Positions 1 to 10,149 of a stretch of 23,668 nucleotides of DNA are shown here, piece by piece. Within the stretch, counting starts at the first letter, position 1; each line of letters starts with the position of its first letter. The notes beneath the pieces are model-generated. The model was not told the DNA's origin and made no database searches. It saw nothing but the letters and a program-made list of their open reading frames with translations. The translations under genes were made by a program, and so were the position numbers. The DNA comes from Sistotremastrum niveocremeum HHB9708 (Eukaryota; Basidiomycota; Agaricomycetes; Sistotremastrales; Sistotremastraceae). The stretch covers positions 29,886 to 53,553 of the forward strand of contig KV419473.1 in the NCBI GenBank assembly GCA_001630475.1, written 5' to 3'.

Positions 1-240
1 CCCCCCCACGAATCTATCAGTTGTTCCCCCTCTCAGGCCTTCGTTATCGCTCAGAAATATCGTATTCGACATCAAGAACACATACACAAGACTACGCTAG
101 GCTTCAGAACCCTATCCGCACGCCAAAACCCCTCCAACTCTCTCTGCTACCCATAGCATTCCCCCCCTTCGTAGACCGTGTGTCTACGATCTCTTCAATA
201 AAGCACGCACCTTGCGCATAGAAAGATTATAGAATAAAAG
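1..240 (+). other. possible 3' UTR / poly(A) region
   Basis: No convincing gene lies here. Two AATAAA hexamers (197-202 and 233-238) sit in a pyrimidine-rich stretch, which fits the 3' end of a plus-strand transcript entering from the left. The 66-codon open frame at 21-221 has no recognisable domain and low-complexity composition, so it is not called as a gene. Confidence 0.2.
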
Positions 241-324
241 TGACGCGTAGTGTAGCATCCATTGTTCGATATCGTCCGCTGGAGTCTGGCTGCTGCTGCT
301 GCTGTGCTGGCATTGAGGAGTTGA

Positions 325-343
325 GCGTGACGTTACGTCACGC
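325..343. promoter_or_regulatory. CRE/ATF-like perfect inverted repeat
   Basis: This is a 9+1+9 nt perfect inverted repeat, GCGTGACGT-T-ACGTCACGC, holding two TGACGT half-sites, the core recognised by bZIP ATF/CREB factors. The same palindrome core recurs at 12984-12998. Degenerate forms lie near 2685-2695 and 7628-7646. Each lies about 125-160 bp beyond the conserved family exon on the minus strand, so it may be a fixed part of that repeated unit and not an independent enhancer. Binding is inferred. Confidence 0.35.
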
Positions 344-353
344 GATTCGTTCC

Positions 354-1443
354 CTAAAATTTGTTTGTTGTTTCGCGCAAACGTCTGGTGAACCGATTAC
401 CTATAATCTCACTGAATTTAATATGATTCTTGTATGACCGAGATATTTCAGAATCATCAAGCTCCAATTTATCCAAAATCGTACAATACAAGACATTGAA
501 ATTTGGGTGCAGACGGTCCACAATGCATCTACAGCCGCATAGTCCTCCTAGCATGCAACACGCTGGTCACAGTCAGATGAATATCCAGATTGTCTGACGA
601 TATGATACTGCAACAGAGGTCATTAGCTAAAACCCTGAATCCAAGAGAACCAGTATATATAACTTACCCTTCATACGGCAAACATGACATCCCGACATTT
701 AGGCCGTGGCGGCTGTGGACGCTGCGAGACAGCGGGCAAAAAATCAGTCAGACCGTTTGAAAGGACGATAGATGAAGCTGCAGACTGACCGAGATGATCT
801 TTGAAGACTACCAGCTCATGGCCGGTCGCTGTAAGCATGGGAATGAATATGAATGTCATTGAAGATTTCGGAAGAGATGTAATCTAAATGAGACGACCTA
901 CCTCGATAGATTTGGGGAGAAATATGACATACCAATGTGGTGGGAATACCGATGGACCCAACAAGGAATGCAGACATCGGCCATGACACATCACAAAAAG
1001 CCATCGTTGACGCTGTGTACGACTGTGAGTCGAGTGAAAGAAGAGACCGAAGACACGTACCCCTATGATGGTGATGAGATATGAATGCGTTGAAAGGAAT
1101 AAAATAGGCACGTGCCTAGCTATCAACCGCTCATCTCTTACGAACCCTTCTCGAAAGTCTTTGAACAATCTCTATCTTCCCACCGGAGAACTCGCGATGC
1201 GACGTTAGTCAAGCCAAAAAAAATCACAAATAGATTCGGACTCACTTCCTGCGAAGACAACGTCAGCCTTGCGAGATATCTTGACTGTTCGCAAACCGTC
1301 CCGAGCATTGCCTGCAATTCGCAAGGGAACCCTATAGGACTGTCGCACTGGCGTTCGGAACTGCATCCTTCAGATCTGCAGAGCATGATGGAGACCATCG
1401 GCGACATATGTAGAGAGGTAAAACAAGAAAGAGCTGGAAGCAC
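354..1443 (-). other. family unit A: spliced minus-strand gene, unknown product
   Basis: Transcribed region downstream of the TATA box at 1501-1509. The first open frame (1443 down to a GTGAGT donor at about 1246) begins shortly after the CATCT-rich leader. Further donor/acceptor candidates occur near 1050 (GTACGT), 905 (GTAGGT) and 668 (GTAAGT). Near 500-420 the minus strand encodes a segment with C-x-I-L-D spacing that lines up with the conserved exon of unit B (CIVVLDSRR) at the same distance, about 1.0 kb, from the TATA box. A complete exon chain could not be fixed. No known domain is recognised. It may be decayed. Confidence 0.35.
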
Positions 1444-1500
1444 AGCAGATTAGATGGAGGTAGATGAGGGATAGATGAGGAATCGAGAGTCGTTGTTCGT

Positions 1501-1610
1501 CCTTTTATACACCAGGGTACGTGAGCGATCGCATGCAGACATCACGGAGGAATCAATTGAGCGGGAGAGAACGGAAGTTATTATGAGAGAAGGCTTGGCA
1601 TTCGGAAGGA
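1501..1610 (-). promoter_or_regulatory. unit A promoter (upstream box + TATA)
   Basis: On the minus strand TATAAAAGG occupies 1509-1501. Starting 85 bp upstream is the box TCCTTCCGAATGCCAAG (1610-1594), shared with units B, C and D. Downstream the leader carries several CATCT repeats, then the first minus-strand ATG-rich open frame. The order box, TATA, CATCT leader is the same in all four units, which supports a real RNA polymerase II promoter. Confidence 0.6.
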
Positions 1611-2400
1611 GAGGTTCTTAGATTGTGTTGAAAGAACACAGCGAAGCTGGATGACACGTGCCTTTCCGACGATCGAGAGAAGGTTCGGGAGATGAGACAC
1701 CGAATTTGGGAACATCGTTATCAGATCGGGATTGAACGGAGGCGACGATTCTAATGATACCATCTCCGTCAAGAGGTACAGACCGGGAGAGCTCAGACTG
1801 TCATGATCGATCGAGGATACGGGAGACTCTCTGGGTAAGAGATCGAGATTTGAACCAGGAGAGTCCTTGCAAGTCGGATGTTCGATGACATGATTGAAAG
1901 GAAGCTTCCGCTCCGATCGACAGAAGCTGGACTGAGACAGCGCCTCATATGGAACCCGATCGCTCTCTTCGCTTCTCCCTCTGTGTCCCACTCCCCTTTA
2001 TCTCTTTTCATCGCCCTTCCATTCTTGGTCATATCTGTATTCGGGTTGGAATTTCTTCACTGGGCAGCGCATGAGAAGCGAGAGGCTCTGCCAGTGGCCC
2101 TCTGGGAGAGGGGATCGAAGGCGGAGGGATATCAGGTGCATTGCGAGCATTAAGATTGTGGGACTGATGCAGCAGTAGTCGTATGGCGATGAATGTGACT
2201 TTCTGAGGCCGCGTCATCCGCCTCCTCTTCGACGTAGAGCGAGAGCTGGGTTTTTGAATGATAGGGTGCCGAGGGAATTTTGCAAGACGCGAAGAGTTGG
2301 ATATTGTAGAATGAAATGCAGGGTAAGGGGGATATCACGTCCACTGGAAAGGCAGTGTGGAATCGAAGCTAACCTGGAATTGATTCGACGGAGTTTCTGT
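1611..2400. other. intergenic region, GATCG-rich
   Basis: This is the spacer between the unit A promoter and the downstream end of unit B. It holds several CGATCG/GATCGATC motifs (for example near 1805 and 1915). The overlapping open frames on both strands (1581-1991, 1878-2153, 2029-2344) have no recognisable domain. One of them runs through the unit A promoter box, so they look like chance frames. No gene is called. Confidence 0.25.
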
Positions 2401-2562
2401 TTTCATTCGCTAGCTGAGAGAATATATTAGATGCAGTCAGATAGAACAGACCTCTTGGCTATTCAAGCGATGAAGGTCGATCATCTCTTTTCCACTAAAG
2501 TAAACTCTGATGGGATCAGCATCGCAGCTTGATGCCTTGAGCAACGGGCTCCACGAGGGAAT

Positions 2563-3381
2563 TCATTCTGAAAATCTTAAATCTCTTCGAGACGTTGTCT
2601 TTAGTATGGCTATCCAGAAAGATGCCTGGGCAGAGAGAGAATGCCGCATGGGGCGATGTGTCCTGAGAAAAGTTTGAATGCAACGTGACGTAAGCCGATA
2701 GCATTTACCGAGGCCGCTTCTTCGCTGAAACCAACTTCATATACTCAACTCACGGCAGCAGACAGAATTTTTCACGCAGGTTTTTTCTACGACTATCCAA
2801 GACTACGATACAAGAATTTGCTAGGTCTTTGACGAACATAAAGCTTTTTCCTCCGTGGTACCGATCCCTGACAGACATTTTGGGTTTATATGCACCTTTC
2901 GTACTCTCGGCAACTACTCCGGAACATGACCTGCCAGTTCAAAACTAATGAACCTCGAACCATGTGATAATAATGACAGAGATACTCACAGGGCACGCAG
3001 CAGGAGCTCGATCCATGAACCTGATCACAGTGATGACGGAAAAGCGAGACTGAGATCATCTCGCAGGAGGGAGAAAATTATTATGACTCACCATTTCCAG
3101 ACCGTCCAAGAACTGAACCATATCATCCCTTTATAGATGAAGATATCTCGCCGCTGCGATATCGTGGTCTGCGGGAGTTGCGGAGAGTCAACGACGAGAA
3201 TATACAAGCAGAAAATATACTTACCATTGGTTTCGACGACTGTCGGCGGATGCACCTGAATATGACAAAGATGAGACGATCAATCTTTCTCATCAAAAAT
3301 AAAAGGGCAAACTGAGTGGGCTAGATCTTGAAACGATAACGAACTTACGTGTCGGTCAGCAAACAGTGCTACCAACAACTC
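2563..3381 (-). CDS. family unit B: six-exon gene of unknown function (5' end unresolved)
   Basis: The minus-strand exon model is 3381-3349, 3255-3225, 3112-3092, 3020-2990, 2930-2754 and 2662-2563. All introns are GT-AG (93, 112, 71, 59 and 91 nt). The joined frame is open for 131 codons including a TGA stop. The fifth exon holds the segment GKSFMFVKDLANSCIVVLDS, whose CIVVL-x2-RR core recurs in frame near 7.8 kb (NFCIVVLNNRR) and, more diverged, near 13.15 kb and 0.48 kb; that paralogy fixes the reading frame. The product is basic, with no recognisable domain, signal peptide or membrane span. Weak points: an in-frame TAA sits just upstream of the first exon shown, and intron 2 has a competing acceptor at 3169 in another frame. 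The start codon is unknown, and the copy may be decayed near its 5' end. Confidence 0.4.
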
Positions 3382-3831
3382 GCTTTCCAGTTACCCACGA
3401 CTCCGAGACGAAAAAGGAGGTGATAGACTGTTAAACTGGTGAGCAACGGGAGCTAGAGAAGACGCATGAACTTGCATTGTCACCGCCAACGGGATGCATC
3501 CATGAGCGACGAAATCAATGTTTGATGAGCGCGCGTCAGACCGACTCAGGTTCCCTTGTCATGAATGAATAAGAGTAACACCAACGTCAATGGTGAACTC
3601 ACTCTCACTCGCAGTCATCGTGCCCAGACACAGAGAGTTTCCATGCGCATGTATAGCTTGATTTGAGCGTATTGAATGTCACAGCGGCCAGAGGGTGATA
3701 TATGAGGAGGGCACGTGAAGAAGGGGGGCAAGAAAGAGCGGTGGAGATGTAAAGCAAGAAAGTGAAAGGTAGTTGTGACGGTCAGATAGATGGAGATGAG
3801 TGTAGATGGGGAAAAGTGACTATTTCGTTGT
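3382..3831 (-). other. unit B 5' transcribed region, exons unresolved
   Basis: This lies between the unit B TATA box and the first exon that could be phased. A minus-strand ATG at about 3653 opens a short frame that reaches a GTGAGT donor near 3598. The following sequence (about 3590-3385) contains several possible acceptors but no single open chain. It is probably 5' UTR plus one or two small exons. Confidence 0.3.
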
Positions 3832-3937
3832 CCTTTTATATTGGGCAGAAGGCCACAAATCAAATCTTATCGCATTGGCTGCAATGGGAGGGTGAAATCG
3901 GAAGTCATGTGAAGATTGTGCTTGGCAATCGGGAGGA
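3832..3937 (-). promoter_or_regulatory. unit B promoter (upstream box + TATA)
   Basis: TATAAAAGG is at 3840-3832 on the minus strand. The shared box, here TCCTCCCGATTGCCAAG, is at 3937-3921, about 81 bp upstream. A leader with repeated CATCT follows the TATA box, as in units A, C and D. Confidence 0.6.
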
Positions 3938-4408
3938 TAATTGAATAGAGGTTTCCGTCCGCCGGAGGATCCGGTAGGATAGGAGGGCTGTATACGACTT
4001 CGGTGTCGAGATTGTACGATCGACAGTTCTGGGAGCGGCGCGATCGCAATTGAAGAAGTCGATCGCAGCCACCGATCAGAACGGAAGTCTGAGAGCACAA
4101 GGGGACCACAACACGGGATGAGGGAAAGGAGATACCGGATTAGGAGAAGGATCTGCGCAACTGAGCCATCGAGGAACGATCCAATTCTGAGCTTCGGAAT
4201 GGATGATCGAAGATCGTGCTGATCATCTCTGTCGATTTTTCGAACCTCTCGATCGTCGGCATAGAAGGAAAGCCATCCGATCCTCTTAGGCGCTATATTC
4301 GATGGCGAGGCAGCAGATGACAGGCCGTCGAATAAGGCGAAGACCCTCCAAGTGACGCAGGAGAGTTTAAGATCACACAGAAGTTAACTGCGTTGCGTAG
4401 ATGTGAAG
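3938..4408. other. unit B upstream spacer
   Basis: GATCG/CGATC-rich spacer with no recognisable gene. The minus-strand frames at 3820-4098 and 3867-4109 run across the unit B box and TATA, so they are taken as chance open frames. Confidence 0.25.
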
Positions 4409-4880
4409 TCACAAATCGGATAAATAGGCCGATGAGAGTCCTAGTGAGCGGTGAGCACGAGAGATGAGACCGGGTATTTCAGGCATAGAATATTATGGTG
4501 GGCCGATTGAGGATTTAATCGAAACTCGCAAAACGCACGATTAATCACCTAATCACAAAAAATATATTATTTGCGAAAAATGCGAGTTTTCGAGACCTAA
4601 AAAAATGTGAGCCTTCAACTGAATGTTTATAGCATTCGGCAGAAATGTGTTCATATTTTTTACGCGAGAACGCAGCACCGCACGATCACTTGTGCGCCTG
4701 ATCGCCTGATCACTTGATCAAACATTTCAAACTCCGACCCTTCAGCATCCCACAGCACAGCTGTCGAAGCCGTGGTACGCGTCGACGTCTACCCCGATTG
4801 CGAGCCCCCAGTGCTCTTCAGAGGGATTAAGATTAGACAATTGCCATGGTGGAATTCAGTCCTGTTTATTCTAGAGCCGA

Positions 4881-5965
4881 CTCTGATCCATGCGAAAGCT
4901 ACCACTGGCATCCACAAATGGACCACAACTCATCAAGATACTAGTAATCGGAGAAGGCAAGATATGACGATCTCCATCCTGATTCCATACTATAGTACAT
5001 CTCATCGGCTACTGGTCTCGTCAAATAACACTGCTACCCAACATCAAGCCCGTGTCTCATGCTCGAAGCGTCGGCCTCCGAAAGCTTGTTATCAAACTCC
5101 ATATAATGATATCATAATCGCACTGATCGGAAAATCCAATTTCAACGTCATATTCTGCCTGGAGAATCCAGCAACATAGTCTTTGTTTTCTACTGCAACA
5201 AGGGCATCGATCATGGCCTCTGTGTGTTGCTTTCCACATCTCGTTAGTCTTGGAACTTGATACTGCCAGCGACTCATGCCGTATAACCACCCTCCTTTGA
5301 CTCAGACTCAGACAACCGGCACGAGTACTCCAAAAAACCCAATTCTAACTTCCCATATTGCTTGCCTTTGCTTGTACAGCGCCCACCCCTTCGTATTCGA
5401 CTGCACTGAGGGCTTGGGTCATGGGTTACTTACCTTGCTTTCCAGGCCCTGATGCTGATCGCGACTCATGTCCTATGGTACGACCAAGCTGCAGTCGCCA
5501 TTTCTGTTGATATTTGGAATACTGTGAGACCACCGAATACGACTGACTACGAGAGCGACGAAAGCGACGAAAGCGACGAAAGCGACTACGACTAAGTCTC
5601 TATGAGAGCGACTACAAGAGTGACTGCAACCCAGGCAATGTTGACAGCCCACTCAAGCGACCCCTAGGTGGAAGACCTTGACTGTATGAACAATGCTCTG
5701 ATCCATGCGAAGCCACCAGTCATCCACATTGGACGAACTGGCACCCAACGATCTCCATCTGGATGTCATACTAAGGTACGTCTAGCTGGCTAACAATCTC
5801 GTCAAATAGCACCACCCCCCAAGCTCAAGGCCACGTCACATGCTTGGAATTGTCAACCTCCCAAAGCTTGGTGTCAAAATCTATACGATCACACTGCTCT
5901 CAGTCGGAAACCTTTTCCTCCAAAAAATCAAATACAATCTCACGTCCTGCTTGACAGGCTTATCC
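4881..5965. repeat. diverged internal direct duplication inside the 2.8-kb element
   Basis: The segment starting CTCTGATCCATGCGAA at 4881 recurs at 5696, an offset of 815. Similarity continues through CTCGTCAAATA and the AAGCTT-containing stretch to about 5170 and 5965 respectively. A further related fragment with GCGCCCACCCCTTCGT occurs at about 5380 and 5985. Open frames at 4772-5179 and 5840-6226 fall in the two copies but use different frames, so they do not support a conserved protein. Confidence 0.5.
5555..5586. repeat. 9-bp minisatellite (GCGACGAAA)n
   Basis: Three exact tandem copies of GCGACGAAA plus a partial fourth, followed by related GCGACTAC units to about 5620. Confidence 0.8.
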
Positions 5966-6996
5966 GACATGGCCCTGGTCGATAGCGCCCACCCCTTCGT
6001 TTTTTACTGCACCGAGGCGTTTTTTTCTTGTCGCTTTCCCCGTCTCGTTGGTCTCGATGCTGGTACAACCTGGCTGCAATTGCTGCTAGTATATCTAACG
6101 ATTCCTTGCACAACAATAACGATAACGACGACTGCAACGACTGCAACAACGGCAGCAACTGCGACCATAACAACACAGAGAAAGTTGACCCGCCACCCCA
6201 ATGACCCTCAGGCTATCCAGGTCTGAATTCCTCATCATCCGGCTCTGGACTTGGAGTCCGTTTTGATGGACAATCCTGACTGCATCTAGAAAAGAACGAT
6301 GAGCCCTCGCTCATGCTACAACGGAATATCAAGCTGGAATGGACTGGACGATGACGTCATGACTCGAGACGAATGATGGAGATCCTAGAGGGTCATCGCA
6401 AAGCATGTCAAGAAAGCAAGCCATTCGTCACAGTGGGACTTTCTGACGAAGCCACTTACCCAGATGGACAGAAGATAGCATCCAAGAATCCAGGCCCGTC
6501 ATCCATTCACTACCATAGGCCCTCCACCACACAAACTGCCATCACTTGCGTGCTCGATCCGCTATAACACTCCAACAACCCCCTCTCTCATATTGCCAAC
6601 TCATCGCAGTGCTTACTTCCGAAGTAGATCGTCTCGACTCGTCCGTGCCTGGCTCTGCCTGCCTCAACCTGTTACTGCCGCTCAGCATCGTCCTGTCTCG
6701 CTCCCTGTACTAGGTCGTCTGCCATGATCGCTGTTCTCAAGACCCTGTGGCAGATTTTCACCTCAGAATCCTCTGCGAAGGCTCTCTCTTCGCTGTCCTC
6801 GAAAGTCATGTCTTATATCCATCTAGTTTTCTCGTCAAATTCCATCAATGTATAATGTATTAATGCATTATGTATGAATAAAATGAGACAACCTGATTCA
6901 TCAAATAGTATCATATAATAAAGAAGACACAGTGGGAACGTGTTTGGACTCTGGAGAGTGGAGAGCAGCGTGTACAGGACGAAGGTAGGTACGTAG

Positions 6997-7025
6997 GTCG
7001 GTCGGTCGGTCGGTCGGGTCGGTCA
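6997..7025. repeat. GGTC/CGGT tetranucleotide microsatellite
   Basis: Run of GGTC units with one interrupting G, inside the right half of the 2.8-kb element. The short minus-strand frames over it translate to TDRP-type repeats and are not genes. Confidence 0.8.
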
Positions 7026-7621
7026 GTCGTATAGACGGCATAGCCAACGTATTGACTCGCGTAATCGCACGATAGCATGAACGCATGAACGCGTGATCGC
7101 ACAATCACAAAACCGAAACTATTGAGATAGACTCGCATCGATTATTTTACTTCGTAGAAACATTTTGTAGACTAGCATTATTCTGGTACGCAACTTCGCA
7201 AAACGAGAATCTCGCATGAAAAAAGATGTGATCATGTGATCATGCGATCATACGACTCGGACCTCGGATTCCCTGCCAAAATGGCAAATTGTGCGACTTT
7301 TGATTAAATCCTCAATCCGCCCACCATAGAATATTGAGGAAAGCGATGACGAGCAGGACAAAGAATGACACAGAGAATGGTATCGAGATCGTGTGTACGT
7401 AGCTCATCTTGGTTTTCTGGTGGTACGAAATCATTGAAGAAAATTTCTTGCACCTGGATGACGCGGAGTGAAATGTCGTCTTGCCTGACATGGATGGGTC
7501 CTCTGACTTCACTCTTCTCTCGAATGATTCCTGTATATGCCTATAGCGCCGTAGAGAGTGTCATCGAGAACGAGGACAAGCCGTGGCGCAGAGCTCGAAT
7601 TCAGCGACGATGAGGCAGGAA

Positions 7622-7806
7622 GAAGATAGCGTGACGGAACGTAACGCGTTCCTCCTTTGCTTGCAATTCGGTGTTCCCTTCGAATATCTTCGAAGGCACA
7701 GAATATACATGATCAAGGACGTCGGACTGCGCTTGAAGACATTTTCCCACAATTTCAGCCGAAAAAGTCGTCGATTATTCAAAACTACGATACAAAAATT
7801 TCCCAC
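7622..7806 (-). other. family unit F conserved exon (CIVVL-x2-RR)
   Basis: The minus strand encodes GNFCIVVLNNRRLFRLKLW, aligning with the unit B exon (NSCIVVLDSRRKNLREKF) and with the unit D copy near 13.15 kb. About 155 bp further along, a degenerate form of the TGACGT palindrome (7646-7628) follows, as in units A, B and D. The frame upstream of the exon meets a TGA within 35 nt, so either an acceptor lies there or this copy is decayed. No promoter box or TATA was found at the expected distance (about 8.8 kb). Confidence 0.4.
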
Positions 7807-7809
7807 ATT

Positions 7810-8037
7810 ATGTATCCTATATCACTGACAACGCTCCTCTTCGACACTTCTCAACACCTATACATAGCTGCAGAATCCAGTCGCATCCGACACCTATCTG
7901 TCTCTGAATGGTCTCGCCTCCTACGTTCCAACAAGGCTCGACGCACGCATCTGGCCATCTTACCAAGTCGATCTCCGCCAGAACATACTGCTGTAAAAGC
8001 TATCCTTGATTCACTGAGTGGACTAGATGTATCGTGA
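7810..8037 (+). CDS. hypothetical 75-aa ORF
   Basis: ATG at 7810 to TGA at 8035-8037. It contains HLYIAAESSRIRHLSVSEWS and a Ser/Arg-rich middle. No domain is recognised. It lies opposite the expected 5' part of family unit F, so it may be a chance frame. A GTGAGC sequence overlaps the stop and could be a donor, making this an exon of a longer plus-strand gene. Low confidence. Confidence 0.2.
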   Translation: MYPISLTTLLFDTSQHLYIAAESSRIRHLSVSEWSRLLRSNKARRTHLAILPSRSPPEHTAVKAILDSLSGLDVS

Positions 8038-8172
8038 GCCGATGATGGCAGAAGTCCTGACGTATGAGCGTGGAAGAACATGAGACTGCCTGAGGTAAGA
8101 CCTAGGAACAATATTTAGCAAGCTCCGAGGGGCGAAAATTCAAAGACATACTCTTGTGAGAGCTTCGAGGTT

Positions 8173-8520
8173 TTGCAACGCTTCTTCACTACACACGAGT
8201 CAGTTCGGATATCGCGAAGGCGGAACAAGTCGAATTACCTCGACCAGACGAACTCTGGCGAAGATTGGATAGCCGTGTTGACTATCTGGATTCGTCGCGT
8301 CTCATTATATATCTCAAGCGAAGAATTTATGAAGGGGATTTGCGCTGAGGTCTGTGCCGACGGCGGAGATAGTGTTGCCGACCCGCCGACTTCGAACTCC
8401 GCAGGGCCAGTTCTTGAGACCCCGAGTTCGACCATCCATATCGAGAGAGTAATCATCCCACGATCAATATCTGTGCTCATTGACTATCCTCTACTTGGGG
8501 GTGCTATCGTCGACCATTGA
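8173..8520 (+). CDS. hypothetical ORF with 27-bp identity to unit C
   Basis: The frame is open for 115 codons to TGA 8518-8520. It begins at a TTG, so the true start (or upstream exon) is unknown. It includes the segment FMKGICAEV, encoded by a 27-bp stretch (8328-8354) that is exactly reverse-complementary to 10682-10708, where unit C on the minus strand also reads MKGICAEV. Conservation of one frame in two places supports coding, but everything else in the frame is unfamiliar and Ser/Thr/Pro-rich. An alternative frame (DELWRRLDSRVDYLD...) ends at a stop inside the shared stretch. Confidence 0.25.
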   Translation: MQRFFTTHESVRISRRRNKSNYLDQTNSGEDWIAVLTIWIRRVSLYISSEEFMKGICAEVCADGGDSVADPPTSNSAGPVLETPSSTIHIERVIIPRSISVLIDYPLLGGAIVDH

Positions 8521-9327
8521 TCATCATCTTGTTGCTATTACACACAGAGTCGTAAATCCTATTCCATCATCCCCACCAACCGTTTCAGTGGTCTACGAAA
8601 CTGTCTGCGATTGTCTCAAGACGTCCTCCGACTCCAAGTCGGTCTCGTGTTGCTCTTGAAAAAAATTCTTCAGCGACTCAGCGCTTCAAGTTGAGCACCG
8701 ACTGATTCTCATTCGTGTCTCTCGTATCAGCATCAAGACCGCAGAGCTGGTAAGTGGAGGTGATCCTCAACGTTGCAAGGGGCATGCTATCTCGTGGTGT
8801 GTTCTCAACTTCTCATTCGTCGAATCGTCGTTTTGTTCCTCATACTGACTCTCATGCTTACTCTTATCGGTTCATCGCGTCATCCAATGCTCTGTCCCGT
8901 CTCGGATGCCTTTATCTCTGCTCGTCTCAAGCGTCCCATACCCTTCGACCCCTCCCTTGTATCTACTAATAATCGTCAACCCTCGCTGATTGCACCTCAA
9001 GTGACGACTTTCGCCGCAATACCGCTTCGAATTCTGCAGCAAGCTTCATCCTCACGTGCCTCGAGTGCACTGTATCTATTCTAGGTGCCCCTCCTGCCCC
9101 ATAGGACCCGATCACTCAGAATTCACTGGTGCACGTTGACAGTAGATGGTACCTCACAATCACCCCGCTGTACATTGATTCACTTATTCAAGCCTATCTT
9201 TTTGGCATGGTAGCCTCCATGTTGTCAAACATTCCACACAATGTTCTCCTTCGTTCGGTCCATGCACGGCACCAACTATGTGCGTTCTCCTACTGTTCTC
9301 CTCCCACTGTCCTGCCGACAAGGGCCC
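8521..9327. other. unassigned region with weak plus-strand exon signals
   Basis: There is a GTAAGT donor candidate near 8751 and a pyrimidine-rich stretch before TTTCAG near 8585. The frame 8773-9084 starts at TTG and encodes a hydrophobic run (IVVLFLILTLMLTLIG) followed by a Ser/Pro-rich tail; it could be a small membrane protein exon but has no support beyond openness. On the minus strand, 9327-9184 is open and includes GEHCVECLTTWRLPC; the hAT-like element at 9336 interrupts the sequence just upstream of it. Confidence 0.2.
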
Positions 9328-9335
9328 GACATCAC

Positions 9336-10120
9336 TAGGGATGCCAAGGTTCAGTTCGGTTCGGTTCACAGCCTTTTTTCATGAACCCCGAACTGAACCT
9401 CGGTTCGGTTCGGCCAAAATCCCTGAACCTGAACCAGAACCGTGGTTCAGTTCACATGGGTTCAGTTCAGGTTCAAACCTGGTTCAAACCAGTTCTGAAC
9501 CAATAATATTTTTAAACATTTAAATATTAAATTCCAGGACCAGTATGACCTTTAGCATTGTCTATATGACCACAGAGGGCCTATGTGGGCCCATAAAGAA
9601 AGATTTTGGCTTGCAGAAGTCTCAAAATAACCAATCTGGGAAGTTGGAACATCAGGGCTCTATACTTGATACTCCCATGCATTACCTCTCACCAAAACAT
9701 ATCCTGTCTCTTCTATATATGCCACAAGGTATACTCTATAGAGATCAACAACACTGTTCCCTTTGATTGAACATCCTTTATCAAGACTCACAGGCTAATA
9801 TGATATTTTTCTGGCACCCTGGTAGCTAATAAAGTGTACAGGATTTGTGATATATCCCCATAGCTGTTGCCATCCTTGATAATTCATCAAAGAAACCCAT
9901 TTGAGAAGAGATTTGGCGTACTAGTTGACATATTATTTTGGGGGTGGTTCATGGTTCAGTTCAGTTCGAACTCGGTTCAGGTGCCCGGCCAAAGACCTGA
10001 ACCACGAACCGAACCACTTGGTCTCAGACCTGAACTGAACTCGAACTTGAACTGAACTCTGGTTCAGTTCAGTTCAAACCCGGTTCGGAACGGTTCTCGA
10101 ACCGAACCTTGGCATCACTA
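9336..10120 (+). mobile_element. hAT-like MITE, GGTTC family, copy 1 (785 bp)
   Basis: Ends TAGGGATGCCAAGGTTC and, inverted, TAGTGATGCCAAGGTTC. Flanked by the 8-bp target duplication GACATCAC (9328-9335, 10121-10128). TAG-GATG ends plus an 8-bp duplication are hAT hallmarks. About 150 bp at each end is an array of GGTTC/AGTTC pentamers (left) and their complements (right). The roughly 400-bp core has no conserved long frame and encodes no transposase, so it must be mobilised in trans. A second copy in opposite orientation lies at 19709-20484. Confidence 0.88.
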
Positions 10121-10149
10121 GACATCACCGGGTCAACACGTACCTGCGG

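Larger units (their letters stand above)
4495..7327. mobile_element. 2,833-bp TIR DNA transposon, 8-bp TSD AGAATATT, family unresolved
   Basis: Both ends begin ATGGTGGGC followed by GATTGAGGATTTAATC, giving 26-nt inverted repeats with one mismatch. AGAATATT flanks both sides (4487-4494 and 7328-7335); the match can be read as 8-10 bp (ATAGAATATT). Subterminal zones on both sides carry GATCA/TGATCG motifs (about 4680-4720 and 7225-7255). No transposase is recognisable. The interior has a diverged internal duplication, a 9-bp minisatellite and a GGTC microsatellite, so it looks non-autonomous. An 8-bp duplication would suit hAT or Zisupton-like elements, 9-10 bp a Mutator-like element. Confidence 0.75.
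4409..7530 (-). pseudogene. family unit F 3' exon, split by a 2.8-kb transposon
   Basis: On the minus strand an open frame runs from a candidate acceptor (intron end at 7531) to 7328. It is cut by the transposon at 4495-7327 and, with one copy of the 8-bp target duplication removed, continues in the same frame from 4486 to a TGA at 4411-4409. The joined frame is 93 codons from 7528. The right part includes segments such as DDISLRVIQVQEIFFNDF and the left part ends in AYLSDL. Continuity of frame through the empty site argues that it was coding before insertion. Upstream, near 7.8 kb, lies the conserved family exon. Function is unknown, and the splice link between the two parts is not resolved. 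Confidence 0.45.

Noticed and set aside
1581-1991. 136-codon minus-strand ORF
   Set aside because: It includes the unit A promoter box and lies upstream of the TATA; taken as a chance frame.
3820-4098. 92-codon minus-strand ORF
   Set aside because: It reads through both the box and the TATA element of unit B.
9278-9523. ORF with repeated FSSG/EPEPEP-type peptide, also seen at 20291-20479
   Set aside because: It is a translation of the GGTTC subterminal array in the two MITE copies; the similarity reflects the repeat, not a protein family.
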